A DNA stretch of 64,000 nucleotides. Origin: Earliella scabrosa (Eukaryota; Basidiomycota; Agaricomycetes; Polyporales; Polyporaceae). A program made the position numbers and the translations under genes. The notes beneath the pieces are model-generated. The model saw only the letters and a program-made list of their open reading frames with translations. It searched no databases and was not told the DNA's origin. Location of the stretch: assembly GCA_022605405.1 (NCBI GenBank), contig JABYQQ010000004.1:620001-684000 (forward strand), given 5' to 3'. Below, one piece after another: positions 9,610 to 23,068 of this stretch (the first letter of the stretch is position 1; each line of letters starts with the position of its first letter).

Positions 9610-11682
9610 TCACGAGCAACACTCCGAGACGTTCTCCTAGATGATAGAAACAATGTGAGTTACACGCGCTCTTGCGAACAATTCAAAGGAAGAGAGGTGC
9701 GCGCACCGGCCGAGTGAATGTCCAGCAGTTGAGCGCGGTGTACGCGCGCGCGTACCCGACTTCCGCGTAGACGAACATGTAGTGCCACTTGCGCTTGAAC
9801 GACTCGAGCGCGCGCGGGTCGCGGAGCTCCGGGTGCCGCTCTTGGAGCTCTTCCACCACGGCGCCCTTGAAGTTCTTGTCCAGTCGCCTGCGCCGCCTCC
9901 GAGTCAGACGACTTGATGTGAGCAGCTGAAGAGACGCACCTTCCCCATTCGCGCAGAGTCCGGCAGTAGTCTTACGGAGCGACATGCCAGCGTGAGCTGA
10001 GGGCTCGTTTCACACACAGGGGAAGGGTACGCACGGGGCCCTTGGTCTTCGAGGTTGTGGAACGTGAATTTGCCGGGCGCGCCTTCTTGCACGGCGTTCG
10101 CGAGCGATGTGGCACTGGGAAGGTGGCTATTCGGCCAGTGGTAGTGGCGCGCAAAGTCGTTTGGCCTGGCAACGACGGACGTTCAGGGTTCCCGGTAAGC
10201 AGGCAAACGAGCAGTGAGACTCACTGATAGTAGGTATACCGAAATTCGGGCTGGCTGGTCGCCGTGATGACCATCGTCGCCCGATCCTCTTTGAGAGCCC
10301 AGTCGATAACGCGGACGAACTGCTTCAGGTAATTGGGCCCCACCGCCTATGCGCACAGTGAGAGGGAGATCAGAAACCCGGATGCTGAAGGGGGCGGGGA
10401 CTGGGTCTACCTCCACCATCTCGCAGGAGACGAGCGCATCGAAAGCGTGCTCGAATGACGGAGGCAGGTCGCGATAGTCACACAGGTGGACGCGGACACG
10501 ATCGCTCAGCCCCCGCTCGGCCGCCCGCTGCTCGGTCATCATCTTCTGCTCGTACGACAGCGTGACGGTGTCCACTGTGCACCCCATAAGCGCGGCCTAG
10601 CACAGTCCCTTCAGCACGCGTTCAGACACTGCGATGGATGAGAACAATCGATACCTCGATCGCCATAGCACCCCATCCGGAGCCAATCTCGAGCAGTCTG
10701 TCTCCGGGACGAAGGCGCGCTTTCGTAAGAATGGTGTGGATCTTGCGGTGCTGGGCGGCTTCGAGGTCGCCGGGCGTGGGACCGACGGCGAGGTCTCCGC
10801 GGACACCGTTCTCCCCCTCTCCCCAGATGGCGCACGAATACATCATCTCCTTACTGAGGAAGCACTGTCGGACAGAACCGGTATGAGTGCACAATGTCCC
10901 AAATGCAGACACAGAAGGACGCGACCTGGTAGAATGTGTTCGACGTATTGTACGCCACTTCCTGTGGTATGGAAACGAAGGGGCTGTGAGTGACGCTGGT
11001 CCCAACGGCGGTGGCTGTAGCGCGCGCAGTGGACATACCCACCACGTTCCACTTTGCATTGGTCAGGTTCTGTCGGCCAAGAGCGTTGATGGCGAGGGCG
11101 GAGTAGCGCGCAAATATGGAGCTGACTCCGCTCTCCAGCTTTGACAAGGTACTTTTATTGTCTAGCCAGAGCTGCGGGAGCGAGTCAGCATATGGAGTTG
11201 AGCAGTAGATGAATTACACCTACATTCAACAACTCCTTGAGGCTGGAGACGTCGAAGTCTCCCTCCATATATGCCTCGGACACTGTCAGACCACGGTAAT
11301 AAACCAGTGAGCCACACCGAAGAGATATTAGTAGGAATATGATACGAACCTCCAATGTCGCTGGACATAATGAGTCGTGTCCACAAGACGGGATTGCGGA
11401 CTGTGAGCGTGACATCACGACCGCGCTTGTCAGCTGTTCCGAACTCGAATACCCCATCTTGGTCCTCGACAATCAATCTGCCAGTGACCACGCCCTGCTC
11501 GAGGGCTGCAAAGACACGAGCTCTTGCTAAACAACATGTGAGCGGGCGGGGTGTGTGGACCGAGTTCAAAACGCACCATAGGAGTTGACCCAGTCCAGCA
11601 AGCGGGAGTGGGCAAGTTTGGAAGAGATGAGGCTGAAGCGGCGAGTTGGAGGATGCAGCAGCGTGAGGTAGCTGAACGTCAT
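9610..11682 (-). CDS. cyclopropane-fatty-acyl-phospholipid synthase family protein
   Basis: A multi-exon gene. In order it shows: an N-terminal domain (FAALEQGVVTGRLIVEDQDG, VRNPVLWTRLIMSSDIG, SEAYMEGDFDV); a substrate-approach block (FLSKEMMYSCAIWGE, AAQHRKIHTIL); the SAM-binding motif I (RLLEIGSGWGAMAIE); then MGCTVDTVTLSYEQK, LCDYRDLP and an acidic FDALVSCEM; a post-motif block (FVRVIDWALKEDRATMVI); HYHWPNSHLPSA; and finally LREWG and KRKWHYMFVYAEVGYARAYT, closing with LNCWTFTRP. These enzymes transfer a methylene group from S-adenosylmethionine to unsaturated acyl chains of membrane lipids. The blocks are complete and join through GT-AG introns, so the gene looks functional. The 5' end is not settled: 11682 is the last ATG before the conserved part, and coding may extend upstream through another intron. 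No FAD/amine-oxidase domain precedes it. Confidence 0.85.
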
Positions 11683-14600
11683 GGCGGGCTCGACGCCGGG
11701 CAGGGAAGGGCGCAACGCGTCTTATACGTCGGTGTTACACGAGTCAAGTGCTTGGACTCAGGGCGCAGTCATCGCGCGTTTGGCTCTTCCTCATACGCTA
11801 GTACTTCCATCTCCCGCAACGTCCCCACCGTGGCGGGAGACTTCGAGGGCGCCGGCACGTCATCCGATGCGAGCCTGCCAGTGAGTCGTCAAATCGAGAC
11901 TAGACCATCAGAACTTGGATAGTCTGCGGGGCTTTGAGCTGGGAAAACACTGTGCTGCATGTTGTGGACTCGTACCGTTCCATGAAAGCGAGCATGGAAA
12001 TTAGCTCGGCCAGCACGGCGCCGAGACGGGGCCGCGATATGTGAGAGCGCATGCGATGCGCGTTTTGACCGGGATGTTGAGACACCACCCCATTTGCTCT
12101 GACTTCGATCTCTGCTCGCTGCTTCCAGTGACAGAGATTCGAGCACGGTCGGGGATCCGCCGCTGTAGCCTGAGAGCCTGACTCCTGAGGATAAGTCGGA
12201 CTTGGCAGGCTGCCATCTCGGTGCGAAGCGGTGTACCAAGCTTCCAGGGTTAGAAATTTCAGTTTGTGCATTGTCATGATAATTCACAAGAGCAAGGGGT
12301 CCACTTGTCCCACGACTTCGAAATTCTGTCCCCGGGGATGGGATTACTGCTGGCTTGGAATAAGATTGTTGCCCCGTTGGGAATAACAATAATGCCCTCC
12401 GATCATAAGAAAACTACCCGTTCATCAACACAATACAGCCCGCCTACTTCGACATTCCTGCCCGTGCCCCGGCGCTTTTCTGTCCGTTGTAAATGGCATT
12501 TCTGTCCGCCCTACGTATATTTCAATGACCCCTGCACGGATTCATCTCAAAAAAGAGCGATTGATCCCCATGTGCTTCCAAGAGATACAGAAAAATATTC
12601 ATAGGACGGAGAGAGTCCAGAATGTTGGTGTAGCAGGCCCGTAGAAATACCACCATTCTATAGGCGCTTAGGGCTCGGGAAGGAGGGGGAAGCGCCATCG
12701 TTCGGCAAGGTTCGGGCAACGCTAGATTTGGTAGGAGGGCAGTATGAAGCGCTCCTGGACCACACCAATTTTTCGCAACGATACCGAAAGAACGACGCAA
12801 GTTGAGAGCAAAAAAACAATTTTCAGAGGACGAGAAGACCTTCCCATGTTATGATACAAAATTTGGGGAAGATCGGTACGACGGAGAGGGAACCCCAGGT
12901 AGGGCGGGCAGATGTCCAATCCACAGGGACAGAAATGCGAAGTCGTGGGACATGTGACCATTTTGCTTCGCAAGGCCGAATATTGTCAAGTGGCATTAAT
13001 CACTGGTCATCCCATATCGCGATTCCGTCCGCAGGAATATAAGTCCATAGTAAGGACTTGAATAATGCTTTCGTCTCCGTTGATCCGCCCTCTTGTCCGG
13101 GTCATTTGGCGCTCCGGTCCGCGTAAATATCGCACTCCTGTCCCACAAGTTTTACAGAGCAATCTCAGGCATGATTTCGACACTCAAGGCTTTGAGGTAG
13201 AGGTCTATCATACCCTTACATTGCATGAAAATTGCCGTTTCTCCGTCACATGGCTGCGATTGATGCAAACTGCGAGAGGCGGCATTACCAGCGGGAACGG
13301 CGGGATACCGAAAACAGTAAGGCGGCGGCCCGAACAGTCTAGCGCCCAACAGGATGCGGGCAACTAGCAGGGTAGAAATGAAGTGTAATCCTGCGGCAAC
13401 GAAGCACCAAATGGCCGTATAGACAATTTTCCTGGCTTGAGGTAAAGAAGGTCCGTATATGGATGCAGTTTGAAAACAAACGAGCGGGCGGATGATGAGC
13501 TGTAAAACGGTGGGGACCGATGCTCGATCTCGCCGGCAAGAGCAGCAAAAGAAATGACCGATGATTGATACCACCTGACATTATCCAGTTTTGCTTTTGC
13601 TTCACAAGATAGAAGAAGCGGTAAGCGCCCGGAGGGCTGATCCGACCGCCATCAATGTGACCAGTGACACGCGGCCAAATTTCGACCAACAGGTCCCTCA
13701 GACGGATCCAGTACTCAGTCTGATTGACCGTACGCAGGTCGTCTTCGTATGGCGCGCGGGCGTGAACTCCGGGCTGCTGACAGGCGTGACACGCGCTTCT
13801 GACTACTAATGGGGCTCCATTGCTCTGACAGGCTTCTCGAGACGGCTCACGTCTGCCTGATCTCTTCGTTCCTCTCCCACACCCTCGTCATCGAGTCAAG
13901 CGGTGGCGCAGCGGCGGGCCATCGTAGGCCCGGGCTCGAAGGACTGGGGGCGGACACCAGCGAAGGCCAGATCTCGATCAAGGCATGCCGCCTTCTCTCT
14001 GTATTGCGCAATGCCTACGTATACTCACACACGCATTGTGTGCGTTTTTCCAAAGACAGCGGGCGGACATTCTGACGGCTGACTCCAAGCCGGGAGCGCG
14101 ATCCGTTGCGCAGGTGGGCCCGATTGCGGGGCCCGATCGCGGTGTCGGCAGCGGGCAGCTTGTCGCGTGTTGTGTTCCGATTCGGAGGTGAGTAGTGACG
14201 TTGGCTAGGAACTGCATCGTACGTAGAGGTGGCCTCTTCCGAGCCCTCCGTATGCTCCATGCATCCACAGGACGAGCTGTCGATGGTGAACGGTCCTGGC
14301 GGCCATTCCGAGGCACCATCGAGGACATCTCTCGAAGTGAACTCACCAAATCCTGCCGTCCTCGTGCATCGAGCTCAGCCGAAACGCCAAAGGCTCCACC
14401 AGGCCCATCTCTCCCCTCCACGGTCGGGTGAGCCTGCTGTGCCCCGATACCTCGAAGCGCCCATATCAACCAATGTTCAGTTGGCAATGTATCCCCGAGG
14501 TGCACACGCCGTGGACCATGCGCATTCTGTAAGTTCCAGTCTGACTCCAGAAGAGGTACCTCTTTTGCCGGAGACCTTATTCGCGTTCCTGACAGACAGA

Positions 14601-14829
14601 AAACATCTAACTCTCACACATAGCACAAGTCAGGTGAAAATGGGATGTTACACTGGCGATACGGGACAGGAAACACGCTCGATATAGTTATCGCACTCCG
14701 AGCACTCGTAGAATGGATGGAACAGGCATGTTGAGTAGCACTCCGGACTCCGGATAGCCTATGATGACCACTCACGTTCCTTTACTCAGTTGTGTTGTAT
14801 GATCGAAGGCTCGGCAGAGCGGGCTGGGA
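11683..14829. other. gene-poor stretch, 3.1 kb
   Basis: It may hold the first exon(s) of the CFA synthase (11.7-11.9 kb). Beyond that only short, unsupported frames are seen. The composition changes at 12.3-13.6 kb to a more A/T-rich, run-rich sequence unlike the neighbours, which fits old repeat-derived DNA, but I could not name an element. Confidence 0.4.
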
Positions 14830-15520
14830 CTCGTGGCCAAGTCTGCCCGGAGGACCGATGCCTATCACGAACATTGTAGCTTGTATGTACATATCCAATG
14901 GGTTCCGGGCCATATGGATGTGGACGGCAACGAGCGGGCAGATGAAATTGCGAAGCAGGCGGCTCGAGCGCGCGTTGAAGTAGGCTTCCCGCCCCACTTC
15001 GAAGGCCCCTCCCGGTCAACCTATCAGCAACTCGACGGGTGCACATGGCGCGACTCCGAGATGAGGCAGCTAGAAACTGGAAAGGGGACGCGCCGAGCAC
15101 AGCGGTTCAAGGAGGTCGACCCGACTCTATCCACCCGCACCTTCTTCAAGATGTCGGCGGGCCTGTCCCGGCGCCGTCTCTGCACCCTAGTGTAACTCCG
15201 CACGGGACACGCTCCTCTCTACAAACGCCTGTACCGCATTCAACGAGTTCCGACCCCGATCTGCCTGGCGTGCAATTCTGGAACAAGAATTCGTACACCA
15301 CTTCCTCTTGCGGTGCCCGGTGCGATTCGCGGTACACCGCTCGACGAGCTTTGCAAGGCTAAGTCGGCAGCGACGAAACCTGAACTTTCTTCTCAACTCC
15401 GTGGACGGCATCCGGCTAGTATTCGATTTCATACAACGGACAGGGCGACTGCGGGGCACCTTCGGAAGCCTGGCTGAGGAACCGTTGACAAGCACGACTT
15501 GGATCCAATACGTCCTATGA
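14830..15520 (+). mobile_element. LINE-type retrotransposon relic (RNase H and 3' end)
   Basis: A reading frame at 14833-15195 carries the end of an RNase H domain with WVPGHMDVDGNERADEIAKQ, as in non-LTR elements. It continues into the zinc-knuckle-like tail LRTGHAPLYKRLYRI, then PICLAC, then VHHFLLRCP. Between the two an in-frame TAA stands where a CAA codon would be expected, and a frameshift occurs after the LAC motif. The tail ends in NLNFLLNSVDG and TGRLRGTFGS. No reverse transcriptase domain is seen upstream, so this is a 5'-truncated, mutated copy. Confidence 0.75.
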
Positions 15521-16205
15521 ACATTCTCGCGTCTCAAACGCTTGTAGACGATTCACTGACAACTGCTATTGTCACAGATGATGTGCGCGTTCGCTCTACC
15601 GCATTGAACATGCGCAACGCTTCGATACTAGTAGCATGTGCATACATCCGAGCCATGTACATCTCGCCCTGAATCATCTCCCAGCTGCACTGCGGCGCTG
15701 TGCACGGTGGGCATCCATCCCACCCTAGGGGGTGGGGGAGTTCTAACGGTGGAGAACCCCCGGACGTGCGCCCGCTGTACAAAAGCGATCCCTGGGACGC
15801 ATTGGGAAGTGACATGTGACACCTGATTCTCAGCCGGAGCAGCACTAGAGTCTAGTCACTGTAGGAAGGCGTCGGACTCGAGAAGAATGGACACACTGAG
15901 GCAACCAAGGCGGAGCATAGCTCAAGGTCCGACTCAGACTGCGAGCTATCGTCTTTCCCAACTCGCCCGAATTCTCTTCCGACTCCCAATCACCAGAGAA
16001 GCATTCCTCGCCCGAGCTCTGTGGCCGCCTGCTATTCCTGACTCACCAACTATGGATTTTTCTCTGCATAATTTGTGGTTTCCGTGTGCGGACAGGTAGC
16101 TCGACTTGATAGGGGTCTTTAGCCTTAAAGGTTGGCGTCACACACTCAGGCTGTTGCCGTCATTGACCCCCTACTTACTCTCGCTGTGCCTAGTATCTCA
16201 CGACG
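15521..16205. other. intergenic
   Basis: Nothing recognised. It contains the upstream region of the P450 gene. Confidence 0.45.
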
Positions 16206-18361
16206 ATGACTTCTCCGAGTCGTGCAGAGCTGCTGAGTACGTTCTGCGTGCTCCTCACCGTACTCGCCTACGCTATCCTTGGTTCTCGCCGTGCGCGCAC
16301 TCCTCCTGGCCCCGTCGGGTATCCTTTCATCGGCGTCACGCTGGGCACCTTCAACGCCGAACCCTTCCGACTTTTGGCCCGATGGCGCGAGCAGTTCGGT
16401 ACGCAATGCTTAGACCTGTCACGAGCGTCGAGCACAGCTAAGAGGGACTCTCGTCCATACAGGGCAGCTAGTTGCGACCAAGATCGCTGGAAGACGCGTC
16501 ATGTTCGTGAACGGGTACCACATCGCCGACGACTTGTTGAACAAGAGGCGCGCGATGTTCTCTGACAAGCCCCCGCGCGTCATGGCCTATCTGTGAGTTG
16601 CCCTTCCCATGTCCGAGCTTCGTTTCTTAGTTCTCCCTGCTGACTCGCGCGCCGGTGAAGCACCGGCTACACTGATGCTCTGATCTTTATGCCTCAAGGG
16701 AATCGCTATAAGCGGACCCGCCGCCAGATGCACGAAGGACTCAATGCCCGGGCTGTTCACAAGCACCATGCGCTGATCGTCGACTCGACGGCAAGATTTC
16801 TCAGGGAGCTGTCGGGCGGGGCGGATAATTTGATACAAGTCATTCGTTTGTATGTCTCGCTACCGCCCCATCGTCCGACCATCACGACTGACATCTGTTC
16901 CAGCTCGTACGTTCGGACTCTATTGCAGCTAACCATAGGCTATGACGCAGTCTCGGAAGAGGATCCCATGATTGTTCTCTCGAAGGAAGTGGGCGAAAAC
17001 GCGACAGGAATGATCCTCTCGCTGAACAGCAAGTTCTGGGTCGAAGGTTTTCCTTTTCGTACGTGGCACGCAGCTCTTGCATTCGCATAACCTGACTGAT
17101 CATTTTGCAGTCAGATATCTTCCTATATGGGCTGCCGGACGCACGCTCGCCAGGACCATCCACACGTATCGCGACACCTTGGATCAACTCCTGGCGCGCT
17201 CTCGTGCGTTTGTCAAGGATAATCTCGTGCGGGCTTCACCATACTCTGATATGCGCACTGAGTACTCACTCAAGGGCGATATGCAGCATGACTACAATGT
17301 TGCGTCGTCGTTCCTCGCGAAACTACTTGATGTGTCCTCATCCGAGGAGGAGACACGCATTGCAGAGTTCACCTCCGTCTCGCTCTATGGAGGCGCAACC
17401 GACACGGTCAGTGGTAAACCCCACAGATGCGCGATCCCGCGATTGAGATTCGTGTCAACAGATAGTCTCTGTGACGACGTCGTTCTTCATGGCAATGCTC
17501 CTTCGTCCAGACGCCCAGCTCAAGGCTCAGGCAGAGATTGACAACTTGCTCAAGCGCAAGCGGCTTCCTCAGTTTTCTGACCGAGGATCGCTTCCGTACA
17601 TCGACGCAATTGTCACGGAGGTGTTGCGATGGGCGCCAGCTATCCCTCTCAGTGAGTGTCACTGATGCTTCCGATACTGCACTGTGCCGCTTGTGTTCTG
17701 ACTCCCTGCTTGCTGTACAGCATCTCGTCTCGTCTCCCAGGATGTCCCCTACCAAGAGTACACCATACCCTCGGGCACGAGCGTCGTGGCTAGCATCTGG
17801 TGCGTGCGCAGCGTCCTCCCGTCCACATCATGTCGTCAATCAGCTCCATTGCGGATGTTGGCACAGGGGCATGGCGCACGACCCAGAACGCTTCGAAGAC
17901 CCCGACGCGTTCCGCCCCGAGCGGTTCTACGACCCCGCGCACGGACGGGACGCGTCGTTCCTCGAGGAGTCCAAGAAGCAGGTCAGAAGCATCGTGTTTG
18001 GGTTCGGGCGCAGGTACGTCCACCTATCTTGTCTGGTCTCCTCGGCACCTCCACGACGATTCTGAGCGAGTCGCAGGGTGTGTCCCGGGATGTTCCTCGC
18101 GGACGACTGGTTCTGGCTCGTGTTGGCGTCGGTGCTGGCGACGATGAAAATAGCTCCTCCAGACGGCGTCCCCGTAGAGCATCCCGAGTTCACGCTGGAG
18201 GCTATCATGTGAGTTGTATCCGACGGTGGGATGTGACCTGCAGATGCGGATGAGTACTTACCCTAATCCGATCCCATAGCCAGCTGCCGCCCTTCCCGTG
18301 CAGTGTCACGCCTCGGTATCCGGGTGTCGAGCAAATCATTTCCGGAGGGTCACATTCATAA
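16206..18361 (+). CDS. cytochrome P450 monooxygenase
   Basis: A gene with many short introns encoding roughly 550 residues. The N-terminal helix (LLSTFCVLLTVLAYAIL) is a membrane anchor of the endoplasmic reticulum and is followed by the proline hinge PPGPVGYPFIG. Landmarks in order: the C-helix WxxxR region (GNRYKRTRRQMHEGL), the I-helix oxygen-binding motif as GGATDT, the K-helix ExxR as EVLR, PERF (in FRPERFYDP), and the heme loop FGFGRRVCPG with the axial cysteine. The last intron splits this heme loop between GRR and VCPG. All key residues are present, so an active heme monooxygenase is expected. The substrate cannot be told from the sequence. Its neighbours are a flavin monooxygenase gene about 1 kb downstream on the opposite strand and a CFA synthase upstream. 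Confidence 0.9.
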
Positions 18362-18867
18362 GTGATAGTAGTACCGATCCAATGATGCGATTCATAGTAT
18401 ATGAACAATTCCAAGGTGTAGTCCGCACAGAGCAGCACAGGAACCAATGACGGATGATTACGTCAGCATGGTTCAGGGCAGGCCCAGCAAGGCCCGCAGC
18501 GGGGCAGGCTCCGACACTTAGAGTTAGACTTAGACTCTCGACTTGTCGGTGGCTGGCTCCTCGTAGCGTCAGGCGACTGGGGTCTCTTACTTGCATACTA
18601 GCTGTACATGGTCTCTTGAAGCTTCCCGCGAGCTGTCATACTTTGCCGACGGGAACTACTAGTATGAAACCTCGGCGCCGGAACGCGTACTGGTCCTCTG
18701 GAGTCTGGAACAGTTCGACGCTGGGACACTATGTATACCTAGTAGACGTCTTCATCAGAATACGATGCACAATCATGCCACAATGCGCTCTATCCTCTAT
18801 TTCATGGCACGATCTGCGTGACTCCTCTCTTTTCAGGGTCCTGTCCCGGCGCACAAGTAGAGCCTAG
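18362..18867. other. intergenic
   Basis: Downstream region of the P450 gene; nothing else recognised. Confidence 0.45.
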
Positions 18868-19189
18868 CTCGTTCAGCTTCTCCAGCTCGCCTGGCTCGTC
18901 CCCTCCAAGGACGCAGCTCGAGAGACAAGCCCGGTCAACCAACGGACGGCGTATGCCTGCTCAAACGCATTCGCGCGCAACAGCTCGTTCCCATCCGCGC
19001 CCTTGTGTCCATCGCCTCTTGTGAGGTCTGCGCTCCGCGGACGGGAGGGTTGTACACCACGGATAGATACTCGACTAGGTTTGTGAGGCCGTCCAACGCG
19101 GGTTCGCCCATCTGTCGGATGGGAGGCAGTAGCGAGGATGGAGGTTGCAGGGACAGGTGCGCCATCGCAGGGTCATCGAAGGTCATCAA
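18868..19189 (-). pseudogene. 5' fragment of a METTL/FAM86-type methyltransferase gene
   Basis: On the minus strand it reproduces the first ~115 codons of the intact gene at 37.9-39.1 kb. It starts at the corresponding ATG with PPSSLLPPIRQMGEPALDGL and VEYLSVVYNPPV (intact: PPSSVLPPIRRISETDLDGL, VEYLSGLYNPPV), then in another frame EQAYAVRWLTGLVSRAA (intact: ERAYAVRWLTGLVSRAA) and, after another shift, EPGELEKLNEL. At least two frameshifts are present. The copy stops there and the SAM-binding half is absent. Confidence 0.88.
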
Positions 19190-19401
19190 GGCATGGACGG
19201 TATGTCAGAGCAAATTGTGACTCGACAGGGCGAAGGGAGGAGAACTTATGTATGAAGCGCCCATGATGTTTGGGCTCGCAAGTTGGAGGCAGAGATCCCG
19301 CTCGACCTTCTGGCACACGTAAACCAAACGAGAAGGAAAGGTACATCAGCACGCCGAGCCTGCTACAATGCCATTCATCGCACATTCCCCATGCGTAGCC
19401 T

Positions 19402-22041
<2,640 letters not shown>

Positions 22042-22121
22042 CCCAGCAGATCTTCAGGAGTATACAAGGGGGAGAGCGGGGGGAAAGACAGCAACAGCAT
22101 GCTCAGCGCCGCAAGGGCCCA

Positions 22122-22128
22122 TTTTATA
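22122..22128 (-). promoter_or_regulatory. TATA box of the phenol monooxygenase gene
   Basis: TATAAAA on the minus strand, about 80 bp upstream of the ATG at 22041. Confidence 0.5.
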
Positions 22129-23000
22129 GCAAATGGGCTTCGGATGCCTAACGCACGGAACTTGTGTGGGCGGACGTGTCATCTGAATCTCCACATCAGG
22201 CAGGGATCGCGCTTAAGCGGATGTGTCCAGCGGTGCTGGATCGGGCTCGCAGGGGATGTTCGCCCACTTGCATGGCCTGATTGGGGATCGGTGCACCCAG
22301 ACGGGCGCGAATATCGATTCAGACGAGTGTAGGCAGGTTCGGATGATGAAGCAGAGGCGTTCGTGGCCGTCTCGCGCGACGAGAAGCAGGCAGCGAGGGA
22401 AGAGAACGTACAAAGATGGGCATGGCGCGCGGGTCAGGTGGTCTCGCCTCCTCTCCAAGTCAGCGGCGCCGACCGTTGCTGAGTGCTCGATGCCGTTTGG
22501 GGAAACTCGTCCAACGCGTTCACGACGGAGTCGAGAGAACCACCGTCAATCTGCGTATGCGTATGTCACCGTGCATGGAGGCCGGCAACGCAGCAACTCA
22601 ACAACAACAGGGCGCAGTTTCGTTTACACACCTTTGTCCAGCTAAGACACCGTCTTTCCCTGCGCGGTGGCTGAACAGCGTCACGAAAGCTACGGATCAC
22701 AGGCCGCATTCGAGGCGCGTTGTATGCGCCCATTCTTGCAAATGACCGGACACGGCGCGATGCATATGGCCTGGTGAATGTCCAGGCATATCTACGGCGA
22801 TAGTAGTGCTTCTTCAGCCGTTGAACGTAACGCGAGCGTCGTGGAGAGGGCACAGCCAGGTCGCAGACCTCGAGGAAAAGACAACGAACATGGTTTTCGG
22901 AGGAAAGACAAGTCCAGGTTATGTACTAGTGTACGATGCTTTTGTAAGATTACGTAATAAGCCCCCGTAATGAGAGCACTGCGCGCGGTGTCGCGTTACG
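22129..23000. other. intergenic between divergent genes
   Basis: Shared upstream region of the monooxygenase (-) and deubiquitinase (+) genes. No further gene recognised. Confidence 0.45.
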
Positions 23001-23056
23001 CTCTTCTCCTCCTCCCTCGTCTCTTTTATCCTTATTCTATCCCTTTCTCTCCCCAA
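23001..23056 (+). promoter_or_regulatory. pyrimidine-rich tract before the deubiquitinase start
   Basis: A nearly pure C/T stretch lies directly before the ATG at 23069. CT-rich tracts just upstream of the start are common in well-expressed fungal housekeeping genes that lack a TATA box; none is seen here. Confidence 0.45.
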
Positions 23057-23068
23057 TCGAGCCGGTTC

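Noticed and set aside
12400..13200. possible terminal inverted repeats of a DNA transposon
   Set aside because: Short words such as GTAGGGCGGGCAG recur in opposite sense but could not be extended into a consistent repeat.
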